This document shows, piece by piece, positions 1 to 9,723 of a stretch of DNA of 64,000 nucleotides; within the stretch, counting starts at the first letter, position 1; each line of letters begins with the position of its first letter. Under the pieces are notes generated by a model that worked only from the letters and a program-made list of their open reading frames with translations, was not told where the DNA came from and did no database searches. The DNA is taken from positions 1 to 64,000 of the forward strand of contig JAJFIS010000031.1 of assembly GCA_021774735.1 (NCBI GenBank). Direction: 5' to 3'. The position numbers were made by a program, and so were the translations under genes. Source of the DNA: Alphaproteobacteria bacterium. Its GTDB lineage: Bacteria; Pseudomonadota; Alphaproteobacteria; Sphingomonadales; Kordiimonadaceae.

Positions 1-141
1 GAGATGGTCATGCCGGGCGACAACATCAGCTTCACCGTTAAGCTGATTGCGCCGATCGCCATGGATGAAGGCCTACGGTTCGCCATTCGTGAAGGCGGTC
101 GTACCGTCGGTGCCGGTGTCGTAGCAAAAATTATTGAATAA
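1..141 (+). CDS. tuf: Elongation factor Tu, C-terminal end (partial)
   Basis: The window opens inside the gene; only the last 46 codons are present. They encode the end of EF-Tu domain 3, seen as MVMPGDN, then [17 protein letters not shown] and a final KIIE, which is strongly conserved in the family. EF-Tu carries aminoacyl-tRNA to the ribosomal A site as a GTPase. Its place directly before rpsJ is the usual arrangement for the tuf copy at the head of the S10 operon. Only the 5' truncation by the window edge is unusual. Confidence 0.95.
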   Translation, partial: EMVMPGDNISFTVKLIAPIAMDEGLRFAIREGGRTVGAGVVAKIIE

Positions 142-152
142 TACATAAAACA

Positions 153-174
153 GGGCCGTCCAATTGGGCGGCTC
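153..174 (+). other. Hairpin between tuf and rpsJ
   Basis: GGGCCGTCC (153-161) and GGGCGGCTC (166-174) can form a 9-pair RNA stem with two G-U pairs and an AATT loop. It is followed only by TCGTTT, so it is not a strong terminator. It could be an RNA-processing or attenuation element that sets the ratio of tuf to ribosomal-protein message. This is inference from the fold alone. Confidence 0.4.
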
Positions 175-196
175 TCGTTTAGTGAGAGTATAAGCA

Positions 197-511
197 ATGG
201 AAGCGCAAAATATTCGTATCCGCCTTAAGGCGTTTGACCACCGTATCCTGGATCAGGCTACCGGTGAAATCGCCAGTACGGCAAAGCGCACGGGCGCTCT
301 TGTACGTGGTCCTATTCCGATGCCGACCCGAATTGAAAAATTCACGGTTCTGCGCGGTCCCCACGTTGACAAGAAATCTCGTGAGCAATTCGAAATACGC
401 ACGCACAAACGTCTGCTTGATATCGTTGACCCAACCCCACAAACCGTGGACGCGCTGATGAAGCTCGATCTGGCTGCTGGTGTTGACGTCGAGATCAAGC
501 TGCAAGGGTAA
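197..511 (+). CDS. rpsJ: 30S ribosomal protein S10
   Basis: This 104-residue protein has the usual S10 length and sequence ([15 protein letters not shown] near the start, [19 protein letters not shown] in the middle). S10 sits in the 30S head and, as NusE, also takes part in antitermination. It is the first gene of the S10 operon. The stop codon (509-511) overlaps the longest possible start of rplC, so the two genes are translationally close. It lies 55 bases after tuf, across a possible hairpin. Confidence 0.98.
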   Translation: MEAQNIRIRLKAFDHRILDQATGEIASTAKRTGALVRGPIPMPTRIEKFTVLRGPHVDKKSREQFEIRTHKRLLDIVDPTPQTVDALMKLDLAAGVDVEIKLQG

Positions 512-516
512 TGATA

Positions 517-1299
517 ATGCGTACAGGTTTGATAGCAAAAAAAATAGGTATGACCCGCATCTTTAATGATGCTGGCATGCATGTACCGGTAACGGTGCTA
601 CAGCTGGATAATTGCCAGGTGATAGCACAGCGTACCGAGGAAAAAGATGGTTATACCGCCCTTCAATTGGGTGTAGGTACAGCCAAAGTGAAACGTGTCT
701 CAAAGGCTATGCGCGGCCATTTTGCCAAAGCAGAAGTTGAGCCAAAGCGTAAAGTTACGGAATTCCGCGTTAGCGCTGATGCGCTTGTGGAAGTTGGGTC
801 CGAATTAACGGCTGATCACTTCCTAGTTGGTCAAAAAGTTGATGTGGTTGCTACGTCGAAAGGTAAAGGCTTTGCCGGTGCCATGAAGCGTCACAACTTT
901 GGTGGTCTTCGCGCTTCACACGGTGTTTCAATCAGTCACCGTTCACATGGTTCCACCGGTCAATGTCAAGATCCGGGCCGCGTGTTCAAGGGCAAGAAGA
1001 TGGCTGGCCATATGGGCGATGCTCGCACCACGGTTCAAAATCTTGAAGTTGTTGAAGCACGTTCTGATGAGGGTTTGATCCTAGTTCGCGGCGGTGTGCC
1101 GGGTTCTAAAGAGGGTTGGGTGCTTATCTCAGACGCTGTTAAGAAAGCTCTGCCGAAGGGTGTGCCGATGCCGGCAGCTTTTCGCGCACCGAACAAAGTT
1201 GAAGAGGCCGTCACTGACGCCGCTCCAGCTGATGAAATGACCGAAGCAGCGGATGCGCCACAAGTGGCAGCGGACGACGCTACAACGGATAAGGAATAA
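517..1299 (+). CDS. rplC: 50S ribosomal protein L3
   Basis: L3 nucleates 50S assembly near the peptidyl-transferase centre. The core ([16 protein letters not shown], then the [23 protein letters not shown] loop region) is typical. The start is placed at 517 rather than the in-frame ATG at 511 because AAGGG at 504-508 has correct spacing only to 517. At 260 residues it is longer than the roughly 210 of E. coli L3. The extra length is a C-terminal tail from about residue 215, rich in Ala, Asp, Glu and Thr. It is followed four bases later by rplD. Confidence 0.96.
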   Translation: MRTGLIAKKIGMTRIFNDAGMHVPVTVLQLDNCQVIAQRTEEKDGYTALQLGVGTAKVKRVSKAMRGHFAKAEVEPKRKVTEFRVSADALVEVGSELTADHFLVGQKVDVVATSKGKGFAGAMKRHNFGGLRASHGVSISHRSHGSTGQCQDPGRVFKGKKMAGHMGDARTTVQNLEVVEARSDEGLILVRGGVPGSKEGWVLISDAVKKALPKGVPMPAAFRAPNKVEEAVTDAAPADEMTEAADAPQVAADDATTDKE

Positions 1300-1303
1300 G
1301 GCC

Positions 1304-1924
1304 ATGAAAGCCGATGTTCTTACATTAGAAGCCAAAAAGGCTGGCAACGTTGATTTAGACGATGCCATTTATGGCTTGGACGCGCGTGCAGACATCCTGC
1401 ACCGGGTCGTAAACTGGCAATTAGCCAAGCGCCGTGCAGGCACTCATGCGGTTAAATTCCGTAGTGATATTGCCCGTACTGGTAAAAAATACGGCAACCA
1501 AAAAGGCGGAGGCGGTGCACGTCACGGTAACCGTCGCTCCAATATCTTTATTGGTGGTGGTCGTGCGTTTGGTCCTATCCCTCGTGATCATGGTTTCTCT
1601 CTTCCTAAGAAGATTAGAGCCCTTGGTCTTAAAACTGCGCTTTCTTCAAAGTTAGCTGGTGGCAAATTGATCGTGGTTGATAGCATTGAGCTAAGCGAAG
1701 GCAAGACCAAGCTCTTGGTTGAAAAACTGGGTAAACTTGGCCTTTCAAACGCGCTGTTCATTGATGGTGCTGAAGTGAATGAAAACTTCAAGTTGGCGCT
1801 GGCAAACATCCCAAATGTTGATGTGTTGCCGAGCCAAGGTGCAAATGTTTATGACATTCTGCGCCGCGATACTTTGGTTTTGACCAAAGAAGCTATCGCC
1901 AAGCTTGGGGAGAGACTGAAATGA
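1304..1924 (+). CDS. rplD: 50S ribosomal protein L4
   Basis: L4 lines the polypeptide exit tunnel and in some bacteria represses its own S10 operon. The protein is 206 residues and contains the typical extended-loop segment [19 protein letters not shown] followed by [13 protein letters not shown]. The start is the ATG at 1304, preceded by AAGGAATAAGGCC; a longer reading frame from 1253 would run inside rplC and is not supported. Its last codons overlap the rplW start (ATGA at 1921-1924). Confidence 0.97.
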   Translation: MKADVLTLEAKKAGNVDLDDAIYGLDARADILHRVVNWQLAKRRAGTHAVKFRSDIARTGKKYGNQKGGGGARHGNRRSNIFIGGGRAFGPIPRDHGFSLPKKIRALGLKTALSSKLAGGKLIVVDSIELSEGKTKLLVEKLGKLGLSNALFIDGAEVNENFKLALANIPNVDVLPSQGANVYDILRRDTLVLTKEAIAKLGERLK

Positions 1925-2214
1925 CATCTCTGAGACATTATGATGTAATCCAAAGCCCAGTGATCACCGAAAAGGCGACGCTTGGTAGTGAATATAACCA
2001 AGTGACTTTTAAAGTTTCATTAGACGCAACAAAGCCTGAAATTAAATCAGCTGTTGAAGCGTTGTTTGATGTGAAAGTGAAAAAAGTTACTACGCTGCGC
2101 CAGCAAGGCAAGATCAAGCGTTTCAAGGGCATTCAGGGCAAGCGCGCTGAATATAAAAAAGCCACTGTAACATTGGTCGATGGGCACAGCATCGACGTAA
2201 CGACAGGGGTCTAG
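1921..2214 (+). CDS. rplW: 50S ribosomal protein L23
   Basis: L23 sits at the exit-tunnel mouth and is the docking site for SRP and trigger factor. The 97-residue product has family landmarks: [13 protein letters not shown] near the N-terminus, [17 protein letters not shown], and [14 protein letters not shown]. It starts with ATGA overlapping the rplD stop, which indicates translational coupling. Length and position are normal for the S10 operon. Confidence 0.97.
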   Translation: MTSLRHYDVIQSPVITEKATLGSEYNQVTFKVSLDATKPEIKSAVEALFDVKVKKVTTLRQQGKIKRFKGIQGKRAEYKKATVTLVDGHSIDVTTGV

Positions 2215-2218
2215 GTCA

Positions 2219-3055
2219 ATGGCATTAAAGCAATATAAACCCACGACCCCATCGCAGCGTAATCTTGTTCTTGTGGACCGTACCGGTCTGCATAAGGGCA
2301 AGCCAGTTAAAGCGCTGACCGAAGGTCTGACCAAGTCAGGTGGCCGTAATAATACGGGCCGGATTACATCACGTCGCCGTGGTGGTGGTCACAAACGTAC
2401 ATACCGTCAAATTGACTTCAAACGGACGAAGTTTGACATGGTCGCTGTTGTTGAGCGCCTTGAATATGATCCGAACCGGACCGCATTCATTGCCTTGATC
2501 AAATATGAAGACGGCGAGCTTGCTTATATCATTGCCCCTCAGCGCTTGGCGCCGGGTGATAAAGTGGTGGCAGGTGAAAAAGTTGACGTGAAGCCCGGCA
2601 ACTGTATGCGGCTTGCAAACATGCCAATTGGTACCATTATCCATAATGTGGAAATGAAGCCAGGCAAGGGCGCACAGATCGCACGTTCAGCAGGCACATA
2701 CGCGCAGTTGATTGGACGTGACCGTGGTTACGCCCAGTTGCGTCTATCTTCTGGTGAGCAGCGGATTATTCGCGCTGAATGCCTAGCGTCTGTTGGCGCG
2801 GTTTCAAACCCGGATAACCAAAACGCTAAACTTGGTAAAGCTGGCCGTAATCGCTGGTTGGGCAAACGCCCTTCTGTTCGCGGTGTTGCTATGAACCCAG
2901 TTGATCACCCACATGGTGGTGGTGAAGGCCGGACCTCTGGTGGTCGTAACCCAGTTACACCTTGGGGTAAGCCAACGAAGGGCAAGCGTACACGCTCTAA
3001 TAAATCAACCGATAAATACATCGTCCGCTCGCGGCACGAACGTAAAAAACGATAG
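2219..3055 (+). CDS. rplB: 50S ribosomal protein L2
   Basis: L2 is a primary 23S rRNA-binding protein needed for subunit association. The protein is 278 residues, the standard length. It shows [15 protein letters not shown] at the start, the [20 protein letters not shown] segment, and near the C-terminus the conserved [15 protein letters not shown] loop containing the universally conserved histidine. Four bases separate it from rplW. Confidence 0.98.
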   Translation: MALKQYKPTTPSQRNLVLVDRTGLHKGKPVKALTEGLTKSGGRNNTGRITSRRRGGGHKRTYRQIDFKRTKFDMVAVVERLEYDPNRTAFIALIKYEDGELAYIIAPQRLAPGDKVVAGEKVDVKPGNCMRLANMPIGTIIHNVEMKPGKGAQIARSAGTYAQLIGRDRGYAQLRLSSGEQRIIRAECLASVGAVSNPDNQNAKLGKAGRNRWLGKRPSVRGVAMNPVDHPHGGGEGRTSGGRNPVTPWGKPTKGKRTRSNKSTDKYIVRSRHERKKR

Positions 3056-3067
3056 GGAGCCTAAGTA

Positions 3068-3349
3068 ATGTCACGTTCTGTTTGGAAGGGTCCCTTTGTT
3101 GACCTGCCTTTGTTGAAGAAGGTCGAAGCAGCCCAGGAAAGTGGAAAATCATCCGTCACGATCAATACTTGGTCACGCCGGTCCACCATTCTGCCGCAAT
3201 TCGTCGGTCTTACCTTCAATGTTTATAACGGTAAGAAATTCATTCCTGTTTATGTGTCCGAAGATATGGTCGGCCACAAATTAGGTGAATTCTCGCCAAC
3301 GCGTACCTATTGGGGTCACGCGGCTGACAAAAAAGCGAAGAGGAAGTAA
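3068..3349 (+). CDS. rpsS: 30S ribosomal protein S19
   Basis: S19 contacts the head of the 30S subunit and the A-site finger. The 93-residue protein begins [18 protein letters not shown] and contains the conserved [14 protein letters not shown] and [13 protein letters not shown] segments. A GGGAG ribosome binding site precedes the ATG. It is followed two bases after its stop by rplV. Confidence 0.97.
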   Translation: MSRSVWKGPFVDLPLLKKVEAAQESGKSSVTINTWSRRSTILPQFVGLTFNVYNGKKFIPVYVSEDMVGHKLGEFSPTRTYWGHAADKKAKRK

Positions 3350-3351
3350 CC

Positions 3352-3732
3352 GTGGGTAAGCAAGCTGCAAAACGCCGTCAGGCGGATAATGAAGCGATTG
3401 CTACGGCAACCATGCTTCGTGGTTCGCCTCAGAAACTAAATCTGGTGGCGACAAGCATCCGTGGGATGAAAGTTGAGAAAGCTTTGGCTTCTTTGTCTTT
3501 CAACCGGCGTCGCAATGCGCAAGACGTAAGAAAAGTCCTGCAAAGCGCGATAGCTAACGCGGAAAATAATCATAATCTGGATGTTGATAGTCTTATCGTC
3601 GCTGAAGCCAGCGTTGGCAAAGCCTTGACCATGAAGCGTTTCCGCGCTCGTGCTCGTGGCCGTGTTGGTAAGATTGTTAAGCCTTTCAGTCGTCTGCGCA
3701 TCATTGTGCGCGAAGTTGAGGAGACAGCATAA
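3352..3732 (+). CDS. rplV: 50S ribosomal protein L22
   Basis: L22 reaches into the exit tunnel and is a site of macrolide-resistance mutations in other bacteria. The 126-residue protein uses a GTG start (3352), with AGGAAG in the end of rpsS acting as the ribosome binding site. Typical segments are [12 protein letters not shown] near the start and [12 protein letters not shown] plus SRLRIIVRE near the end. The last base of its stop is the A of the rpsC ATG (TAATG), so the two are coupled. Confidence 0.97.
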   Translation: MGKQAAKRRQADNEAIATATMLRGSPQKLNLVATSIRGMKVEKALASLSFNRRRNAQDVRKVLQSAIANAENNHNLDVDSLIVAEASVGKALTMKRFRARARGRVGKIVKPFSRLRIIVREVEETA

Positions 3733-4427
3733 TGGGTCAGAAAGTTAGCCCCATTGGTCTGCGCCTTGGTGTGAATCGCACCTGGGATTCACGTTGGTAC
3801 GCTGAAGGCGAATCATACGGCAATCTGGTGCATGAAGACTTGAACATTCGTGATTTCGTCAATAAAGAGTTGCCGCAGGCCGGTATTTCTAAAGTGGTGA
3901 TTGAACGTCCTGCGAAAAAATGTCGTGTGACTATCTATTCAGCACGTCCTGGTGTGATCATTGGCAAGAAAGGTGCGGATATTGAAAAATTACGCGCCAA
4001 GATCGCCGCGCGCACCTCTGCTGATGTGACATTGAATATCGTTGAAGTGCGTAAGCCTGAAATTGATGCCAAATTGATAGCAGAAAATATCGCGCAACAG
4101 CTGGAACGCCGTGTTGCATTCCGCCGGGCGATGAAGCGGGCTGTTCAAAGCGCGATGCGCCTTGGTGCCCTCGGTATCCGGATCAACTGTGCGGGCCGCC
4201 TTGGCGGTGCCGAAATCGCACGGACCGAATGGTACCGCGAAGGCCGTGTGCCATTGCACACCCTGCGGGCTGATATCGATTATGGAACAGCTGAAGCCAA
4301 CACTGCGTATGGAATATGCGGCATGAAGGTTTGGGTGTTCAAAGGTGAAATCATGGAACATGACCCAATGGCCCACGAAAAGCGCAGCATTGAAGCGCAA
4401 AACACTGGTCCATCATCGCGCCGTTAA
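3732..4427 (+). CDS. rpsC: 30S ribosomal protein S3
   Basis: S3 lines the mRNA entry tunnel and contributes to ribosomal helicase activity. The 231-residue protein begins [20 protein letters not shown] and has a KH domain with the [17 protein letters not shown] loop around residues 70-90. The C-terminal half shows [21 protein letters not shown] short basic tail follows. It overlaps rplV by one base. Confidence 0.98.
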   Translation: MGQKVSPIGLRLGVNRTWDSRWYAEGESYGNLVHEDLNIRDFVNKELPQAGISKVVIERPAKKCRVTIYSARPGVIIGKKGADIEKLRAKIAARTSADVTLNIVEVRKPEIDAKLIAENIAQQLERRVAFRRAMKRAVQSAMRLGALGIRINCAGRLGGAEIARTEWYREGRVPLHTLRADIDYGTAEANTAYGICGMKVWVFKGEIMEHDPMAHEKRSIEAQNTGPSSRR

Positions 4428-4456
4428 GTCGCGCAGGGTAAGAGGAGCGACACACT

Positions 4457-4867
4457 ATGTTGCAACCGAAAAAAACGAAATTCCGTAAGGCCCATAAAGG
4501 CCGTATCCACGGAAATGCAAAAGGCGGAACTGATCTGAACTTTGGCCAATTTGGCTTAAAGGCAACAGACCCGGGCCGCATTACGGCGCGCCAAATTGAA
4601 GCGGCTCGTCGTGCCATGACCCGTCACATGAAACGTGCCGGTAAAGTATGGATTCGCATCTTTCCTGATGTGCCGGTTTCTGCGAAACCTGCGGAAGTCA
4701 GGATGGGTAAAGGTAAAGGTTCAACAGACTATTGGGCATGCCGGGTCAAGCCAGGCCGGGTTATGTTTGAGGTCGACGGGGTCTCGGAAGAGGTTGCCCG
4801 TGGAGCATTTGAACGCGCTGCTGCGAAATTGCCAATTGGCACTCGCATCATCCAGCGCCAACATTAA
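4457..4867 (+). CDS. rplP: 50S ribosomal protein L16
   Basis: L16 sits near the A site of the 50S subunit and helps organise its tRNA-binding architecture. The 136-residue product starts [16 protein letters not shown] and contains [20 protein letters not shown], both family hallmarks. An AGAGGAG ribosome binding site precedes the ATG. It belongs to the S10 operon between rpsC and rpmC. Confidence 0.97.
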   Translation: MLQPKKTKFRKAHKGRIHGNAKGGTDLNFGQFGLKATDPGRITARQIEAARRAMTRHMKRAGKVWIRIFPDVPVSAKPAEVRMGKGKGSTDYWACRVKPGRVMFEVDGVSEEVARGAFERAAAKLPIGTRIIQRQH

Positions 4868-4886
4868 TTGATCGGAGGCTGATATA

Positions 4887-5078
4887 ATGAAAGCTGCAGA
4901 TCTTCGTGCCAAGACGTCAGATGAGCTCAAAACTGAGCTCGGAGACCTGAAAAAAGAGCAGTTTAATCTGCGTTTTCAGGCGGCGTCTGGTCAGCTTGAA
5001 AATACGGCTCGTGTCCGTGAAGTTCGTCGCGACATTGCTCGCATTCGTACGATCCTCACATCACAAGCCAGCGCGTAA
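4887..5078 (+). CDS. rpmC: 50S ribosomal protein L29
   Basis: This is a small 63-residue helical hairpin protein that sits beside L23 at the exit-tunnel mouth. It shows the expected pattern: [14 protein letters not shown], then [19 protein letters not shown], then [17 protein letters not shown] upstream gives a strong ribosome binding site. It is the next-to-last gene of the S10 operon. Confidence 0.96.
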   Translation: MKAADLRAKTSDELKTELGDLKKEQFNLRFQAASGQLENTARVREVRRDIARIRTILTSQASA

Positions 5079-5090
5079 GGGGCTAATGAA

Positions 5091-5321
5091 ATGCCAAAAC
5101 GTATCCTGCAAGGCGAAGTCGTGAGCGACAAGACCGACAAAACCGTAGTGGTTAAAGTCGAGCGTAAGTTCCCGCATCCGCTTGTAAAGAAAATTGTGCG
5201 CCGTTCTAAGAAGTACCATGCACATGATGAAAACAACCAATTTAAGGTTGGGGACATCGTTCGAATTCAAGAATGTCGTCCTGTTTCTAAACTCAAGTCA
5301 TGGCGTGTTGTGGCTGATTAG
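5091..5321 (+). CDS. rpsQ: 30S ribosomal protein S17
   Basis: S17 is a primary 16S rRNA binder with an OB fold. The 76-residue protein shows [20 protein letters not shown] near the N-terminus and the conserved [20 protein letters not shown] toward the C-terminus. It closes the S10-type gene set. The 52-base spacer that follows, before rplN, is among the longer ones in the block and may mark the start of the spc operon. Confidence 0.97.
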   Translation: MPKRILQGEVVSDKTDKTVVVKVERKFPHPLVKKIVRRSKKYHAHDENNQFKVGDIVRIQECRPVSKLKSWRVVAD

Positions 5322-5373
5322 ACTTTAAGTCTGTCATCATACACTCCTGACATAACGAATAAGGGTTAAACCC

Positions 5374-5742
5374 ATGATTCAAATGCAAACCAACCTCGAC
5401 GTGGCCGACAACTCCGGGGCCAAGAGGGTGCAGTGCATTAAGGTCCTTGGTGGATCTAAGCGTAAAACTGCCGGGGTCGGAGACGTTATCGTTGTCTCCG
5501 TCAAAGAAGCGATTCCACGGGGTCGTGTAAAAAAGGGTGATGTGCACAGAGCTGTTATTGTGCGCACCGCTAAAGAAGTGCGTCGGGCTGATGGTACCAC
5601 CATTCGTTTCGACCGGAACGCAGCTGTGCTGGTTAACAAAACCCATGAGCCAATTGGCACACGGATTTTTGGCCCAGTTGTGCGCGAATTGCGTGCCAAG
5701 AAGCACATGAAAATCATTTCACTTGCTCCGGAGGTGCTGTAA
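5374..5742 (+). CDS. rplN: 50S ribosomal protein L14
   Basis: L14 forms intersubunit bridges and is also the docking site of the silencing factor RsfS. The 122-residue protein starts [19 protein letters not shown] and has the conserved [15 protein letters not shown] and FDRNAAVL segments. Length is exact for the family. It heads the spc-type gene set and is followed two bases later by rplX. Confidence 0.97.
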   Translation: MIQMQTNLDVADNSGAKRVQCIKVLGGSKRKTAGVGDVIVVSVKEAIPRGRVKKGDVHRAVIVRTAKEVRRADGTTIRFDRNAAVLVNKTHEPIGTRIFGPVVRELRAKKHMKIISLAPEVL

Positions 5743-5744
5743 TT

Positions 5745-6059
5745 ATGGCCGCGAAACTTAAGACAGGTGACAAGGTCGTCGTCATTGCCGGTAAAGATAA
5801 AGGCAAGCACGGCGAAATATTGTCAGTTAACCCGGCTCAAGGCCGCGCTGTTGTCCAAGGTGTAAACCTTGCCAAGAAGCACACCAAGCCTTCGCAAGCG
5901 GGCGCTGGTGGTATTGAAACCAAAGAAGCCGCTATCCAACTGTCCAATCTTATGATTGAAGACCCGAAGGATGGCACACCGACCCGTGTTGGTTTTAAAA
6001 AGGTAGACGACAAAAAAGTTCGTTTTGCCAAGAAATCAGGAGAGCTGATCGATGGCTAA
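5745..6059 (+). CDS. rplX: 50S ribosomal protein L24
   Basis: L24 is an assembly initiator of the 50S subunit. The 104-residue protein has the N-terminal KOW motif ([19 protein letters not shown]) and the following [15 protein letters not shown] segment. Its last codons overlap rplE by eight bases (6052-6059). The GGAGAG inside its final codons probably serves as the rplE ribosome binding site. Confidence 0.97.
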   Translation: MAAKLKTGDKVVVIAGKDKGKHGEILSVNPAQGRAVVQGVNLAKKHTKPSQAGAGGIETKEAAIQLSNLMIEDPKDGTPTRVGFKKVDDKKVRFAKKSGELIDG

Positions 6060-6606
6060 ATCAACAGCTCCTCGTCTGCGTCAAATGTATGACGAGACAA
6101 TCCGCGCTGCCATGACTGAGCAGTTCGGATATAAAAACAGTATGATGGTTCCTAAACTGGACAAGATCGTTATCAACGTTGGTGTTGGTGAGGCTGCTCA
6201 GGATAAGAAGAAGATCGAGCGCGTTGTGCGTGAAATAACTTTAATATCTGGCCAAAAGCCAGTGGTTACAGTTGCTCGGAAATCAATCGCTGGCTTTAAG
6301 CTGCGCGATGACATGCCCATTGGTGTGAAGGTAACCCTTCGCGCTGAGCGTATGTATGAGTTCCTTGATCGGCTTGTTACGATTGCCCTGCCGCGCGTTC
6401 GGGACTTTCAAGGCGTAAACGCTAAGTCTTTTGATGGTCGGGGCAATTTTGCCATGGGCCTGAAAGAACAGCTTGTTTTCCCTGAAATCAACTATGATGA
6501 CGTTGATGAAATTCGGGGCATGGACATAGCGATCTGTACGACGGCGAAAACCAATGAAGAAGCTAAAGCGCTTCTAGCTGGTTTTTCCATGCCGTTTAAA
6601 AATTAA
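6052..6606 (+). CDS. rplE: 50S ribosomal protein L5
   Basis: L5 binds 5S rRNA and contacts P-site tRNA. The 184-residue protein carries [36 protein letters not shown] and the C-terminal [17 protein letters not shown], all standard. It begins inside the end of rplX. Position and length are normal for the spc operon. Confidence 0.97.
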   Translation: MAKSTAPRLRQMYDETIRAAMTEQFGYKNSMMVPKLDKIVINVGVGEAAQDKKKIERVVREITLISGQKPVVTVARKSIAGFKLRDDMPIGVKVTLRAERMYEFLDRLVTIALPRVRDFQGVNAKSFDGRGNFAMGLKEQLVFPEINYDDVDEIRGMDIAICTTAKTNEEAKALLAGFSMPFKN

Positions 6607-6631
6607 CGGTATCGTCAGAAGGATTTAAATT

Positions 6632-6937
6632 ATGGCTAAAGTTAGTGCCGTCGAAAAAAATGAACGCCGCAAGCGTCTGGTAGCAAAATATGCTGCTAAA
6701 CGAGCCGCGCTCAAAGCAATCATCAAGGATAAGTCGCTACCGGACGACGAACGCTGGATGGCTTCCATGCAGCTTTCGCAACTGCCGCGTGACAGTGCAG
6801 CAATGCGCGTCCGCAACCGTTGCCAAGTAACGGGTCGTCCCCGTGGTAATTATCGTAAATTTAAAATGTCTCGTATCGCACTGCGCGATCTGGCCTCTGA
6901 TGGCAAGATCCCTGGTGTGGTTAAGTCAAGCTGGTAA
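6632..6937 (+). CDS. rpsN: 30S ribosomal protein S14, zinc-free type
   Basis: This is the 101-residue long form of S14, which binds the 30S head. The zinc-binding CxxC pairs of the short form are absent; the conserved end region reads [19 protein letters not shown] then a KSSW terminus. That marks it as the zinc-independent version. It sits between rplE and rpsH, with AAGGA as the ribosome binding site. Confidence 0.97.
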   Translation: MAKVSAVEKNERRKRLVAKYAAKRAALKAIIKDKSLPDDERWMASMQLSQLPRDSAAMRVRNRCQVTGRPRGNYRKFKMSRIALRDLASDGKIPGVVKSSW

Positions 6938-6949
6938 GGAGGTTATGAC

Positions 6950-7348
6950 ATGTCGATGACCGATCCAATCGGCGATATGCTGACAAGAATTCGCAACGGT
7001 TTGCAAGCTGGCAAATCTGTTGTTCAGTCACCTGCATCGAACACACGTCAACGTGTTTTGGATGTGTTGGAGCGTGAAGGCTACATCCGGGGTTATGAGC
7101 GTAATGCGCTTGATAACAATAAATCGGAATTGCATATCGAATTAAAATATCATGAAGGTAACCCTGTGATTAACACGCTAAGTCGTGTATCTAAGCCGGG
7201 TCGCCGTGTGTATAGCTCCGTGCGTGATCTTCCGCGCGTCCATAATGGTTTGGGTATTTCCATCGTTTCGACACCAAAAGGTGTTTTGAGCGATGCAGAA
7301 GCCCGTGACCAGAATGTGGGCGGCGAGATCCTTTGCACGGTATTCTAA
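6950..7348 (+). CDS. rpsH: 30S ribosomal protein S8
   Basis: S8 is a primary 16S rRNA-binding protein and, in E. coli, the translational repressor of the spc operon. The 132-residue product begins [19 protein letters not shown] and ends with the conserved [18 protein letters not shown] and [16 protein letters not shown] (6937-6943) is a near-perfect ribosome binding site. Confidence 0.97.
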   Translation: MSMTDPIGDMLTRIRNGLQAGKSVVQSPASNTRQRVLDVLEREGYIRGYERNALDNNKSELHIELKYHEGNPVINTLSRVSKPGRRVYSSVRDLPRVHNGLGISIVSTPKGVLSDAEARDQNVGGEILCTVF

Positions 7349-7365
7349 TCTGGAGAGGATGAGTA

Positions 7366-7899
7366 ATGTCTCGTATCGGTAAAAAAGCAGTAGCAGTACC
7401 TGCTGGTGTAACCGCGACCCTCAACGGATCAGAATTGACCGTAAAAGGGCCCAAAGGCGAGCTAGCAATGTCATTTGTTGCTGAGGTTTCTGCATCTCAG
7501 GGCGAAAAAGGCATTGAAGTTCTGCCTGCTGACCAAACAAAGCGCGCACGCTCCATGTGGGGTATGCAGCGTACAATGGTTGCTAATTTGATGGAAGGTG
7601 TAACCTCCGGATTTTCCAAGAAATTGGAAATAAACGGGGTTGGTTACCGGGCAGCGTTAAAGGGTAAATCCCTGAACCTGCAGCTTGGTTTCAGCCATGA
7701 CGTGGACTTCCCGATCCCTGAAGGCATTAAAATTGAATGCCCGGATCAGACCACGATCATTATTTCTGGTATCGACAAACAAAAAGTCGGCCAGACGGCA
7801 GCTAAAATTCGTGAATATCGCAAGCCAGAACCATATAAAGGCAAGGGTATTAAATACGATAATGAATATATCTTCCGTAAGGAAGGTAAGAAGAAGTAA
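7366..7899 (+). CDS. rplF: 50S ribosomal protein L6
   Basis: L6 lies near the factor-binding site of the 50S subunit. The 177-residue protein has two similar domains and starts [15 protein letters not shown]; the signature [18 protein letters not shown] and the C-terminal [18 protein letters not shown] segment are clear. GGAGAGG precedes the ATG. It is followed by rplR. Confidence 0.97.
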   Translation: MSRIGKKAVAVPAGVTATLNGSELTVKGPKGELAMSFVAEVSASQGEKGIEVLPADQTKRARSMWGMQRTMVANLMEGVTSGFSKKLEINGVGYRAALKGKSLNLQLGFSHDVDFPIPEGIKIECPDQTTIIISGIDKQKVGQTAAKIREYRKPEPYKGKGIKYDNEYIFRKEGKKK

Positions 7900-7910
7900 T
7901 GGTGGTATAA

Positions 7911-8267
7911 ATGGCTATTCATCTGTCTCTATTCGAACGGCGTCGCCAGCGTAACCGCAATCAGCTCAAAAAAAGAGCTGGCGGGCGGCCGCGCCTTTCT
8001 GTCCACCGTACCAACCTGCACATCTATGCTCAAATCATAGATGACACGCAGGGTGTTACACTCGCTGCCGCTTCCACACTGGAAAGCGATTTGCGTAAAG
8101 ATAACGGAAGCAACAAAGGTTCTGCAACCAATGTTGGTAAGTTGATTGCCGAGCGTGCCAAGGCTGCCGGCGTCGATCAAGTAGTGTTTGACCGAGGTGG
8201 CTATATTTACCATGGCCGGGTTAAAGCACTTGCTGAAGCGGCGCGTGACGGCGGCCTGGACTTCTAA
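7911..8267 (+). CDS. rplR: 50S ribosomal protein L18
   Basis: L18 binds 5S rRNA together with L5 and L25. The 118-residue protein shows [22 protein letters not shown] in its first half and [21 protein letters not shown] near the end, both canonical. Its position between rplF and rpsE is standard. Confidence 0.97.
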   Translation: MAIHLSLFERRRQRNRNQLKKRAGGRPRLSVHRTNLHIYAQIIDDTQGVTLAAASTLESDLRKDNGSNKGSATNVGKLIAERAKAAGVDQVVFDRGGYIYHGRVKALAEAARDGGLDF

Positions 8268-8294
8268 GGCTTATAAAAGGAAAGGATGTTCCAT

Positions 8295-8864
8295 ATGGCT
8301 CGCCCAGAACGCAATCGCGAAGAAAGCGAATTAATTGAGAAACTGGTTCACATTAACCGTGTGGCCAAAGTAGTAAAAGGTGGTCGCCGTTTCGGTTTTG
8401 CGGCACTTGTTGTTGTAGGAGACCAACGTGGTCGTGCAGGCTTCGGCCATGGCAAGGCGCGGGAAGTTCCCGAAGCTATCCGTAAAGCAACTGAAGCTGC
8501 CAAGCGCAACATGGTTCGTGTACCTCTACGGGAGGCTCGTACGCTTCATCATGACGTGCACGGTCGCCACGGTGCTGGCAAGGTGCTTATCCGCACAGCT
8601 GTTCCCGGCACCGGCATTATTGCTGGTGGTCCGATGCGTGCGGTATTTGAAGCGCTCGGTGTTCATGACGTTGTTACCAAGTCGCAAGGGTCTGCAAACC
8701 CTTACAACATGGTACGCGCAACGTTTGATGCATTGAAGCGTCAAGTATCCCCTCGCCAAGTAGCTGCCAAGCGTGGCCGCAAGGTTGCCGATATCGTGGC
8801 TCGCCGCGGTGATGTAAAAACTGTGAAGGCTGTTGAAGCTGACGCAGCTCTGCAGACGGAGTAG
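8295..8864 (+). CDS. rpsE: 30S ribosomal protein S5
   Basis: S5 affects decoding accuracy and helps form the mRNA entry site. The protein is 189 residues from the ATG at 8295. That start is preferred over the in-frame ATG at 8286 because AAAGGA (8281-8286) is well spaced only from 8295. Key segments are [17 protein letters not shown] and [20 protein letters not shown]-terminal extension of about 25 residues continues beyond the core. Confidence 0.96.
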   Translation: MARPERNREESELIEKLVHINRVAKVVKGGRRFGFAALVVVGDQRGRAGFGHGKAREVPEAIRKATEAAKRNMVRVPLREARTLHHDVHGRHGAGKVLIRTAVPGTGIIAGGPMRAVFEALGVHDVVTKSQGSANPYNMVRATFDALKRQVSPRQVAAKRGRKVADIVARRGDVKTVKAVEADAALQTE

Positions 8865-8869
8865 TACCC

Positions 8870-9061
8870 ATGGCTGCTAAGAAAAAAGCAATAGTTACTG
8901 TCACTCAGATCGGAAGCCCGATCCGGAGACAGCAATATCAGCGTCAAACCCTCATTGGTCTTGGTCTAAATAAGATGCACAAGACCAGCGAGTTGGAAGA
9001 CACGCCATCTGTTCGTGGCATGATCAACAAGGTGCACCATCTCGTGCGCGTTGAAGAGTAA
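8870..9061 (+). CDS. rpmD: 50S ribosomal protein L30
   Basis: This is a small 50S protein of 63 residues. The conserved ferredoxin-like fold pattern is seen as [21 protein letters not shown], followed by the [17 protein letters not shown] segment and a VHHLVRVEE end. It begins five bases after the rpsE stop and is followed by rplO. Family length is about 60, so it is complete. Confidence 0.96.
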   Translation: MAAKKKAIVTVTQIGSPIRRQQYQRQTLIGLGLNKMHKTSELEDTPSVRGMINKVHHLVRVEE

Positions 9062-9083
9062 GCTCGAGCGAAGGAATAGAGTT

Positions 9084-9548
9084 ATGAAACTTAATGAATT
9101 GCACGATAATGACGGTGCTCGTAAAAGCCGGATGCGTGTGGGCCGTGGTATAGGCTCAGGCAAAGGTAAAACAGCGGGTTCAGGTCACAAAGGTCAAAAG
9201 GCACGCTCAGGCGTTGCTATTAAGGGCTTTGAGGGTGGTCAGATGCCGATTTATCGTCGTCTACCAAAGCGGGGCTTTAATGCGCTCAACTCCAAACAGT
9301 TTGAAGTTGTGAACATTGGCCGTCTGCAAAAAGCTATTGATGCGGGTGTGCTGGATGCAGCAACCCCGATCACGATTGAAGTGCTAGTTGAAAAAGGGCT
9401 TGTTGGTAAAGTTACCGATGGTGTCCGACTGCTGGCTAAAGGCGCGATTTCTGCAAAAATAGATATCGCTGTCACCGGCGCTTCGAAGTCAGCTATTGCA
9501 GCTGTCGAAAAAGCTGGCGGAAAAGTAACTGTAGCAGCTGCTGAGTAA
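9084..9548 (+). CDS. rplO: 50S ribosomal protein L15
   Basis: L15 is a late-assembly 50S protein. The 154-residue product starts [22 protein letters not shown] and has the glycine-rich [20 protein letters not shown] stretch typical of L15. The start is the ATG at 9084, with AAGGA at 9071-9075; an upstream in-frame start at 9051 lies inside rpmD and is not supported. Its stop codon falls inside a perfect 8-pair hairpin (9538-9558). Confidence 0.96.
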   Translation: MKLNELHDNDGARKSRMRVGRGIGSGKGKTAGSGHKGQKARSGVAIKGFEGGQMPIYRRLPKRGFNALNSKQFEVVNIGRLQKAIDAGVLDAATPITIEVLVEKGLVGKVTDGVRLLAKGAISAKIDIAVTGASKSAIAAVEKAGGKVTVAAAE

Positions 9549-9558
9549 TTCTCAGCAG
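9538..9558 (+). other. Hairpin spanning the rplO stop codon
   Basis: CTGCTGAG (9538-9545) and CTCAGCAG (9551-9558) pair perfectly around a TAATT loop that contains the rplO stop codon. A run of T follows only at 9569-9574, ten bases later, so this is not a textbook terminator. It could be a 3'-end stabiliser or a partial attenuator before secY. It lies at the head of the 175-base rplO-secY gap. Confidence 0.45.
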
Positions 9559-9608
9559 TGCGCCACTCTTTTTTGGGCGGCAATGTTACAAAATTGGGAT
9601 TAATCCCG

Positions 9609-9625
9609 TGGTCCACAGTGGGCCA
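9609..9625. promoter_or_regulatory. 17-bp imperfect palindrome upstream of secY
   Basis: TGGTCCAC-A-GTGGGCCA is a dyad with a single mismatch per arm. It lies about 100 bases before the secY start, in the longest gap of the spc block. It has the shape of an operator for a dimeric regulator, but I recognise no specific binding consensus. Function is inference. Confidence 0.3.
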
Positions 9626-9723
9626 AATATGTTTTAGGGCAAAGGGTTGAAACTTTGGCCTGAATTGCTATTTGGAAATGATGACATTTAGCATCATCAT
9701 ATTGTGGGTAGGAGTGTGGTTTT

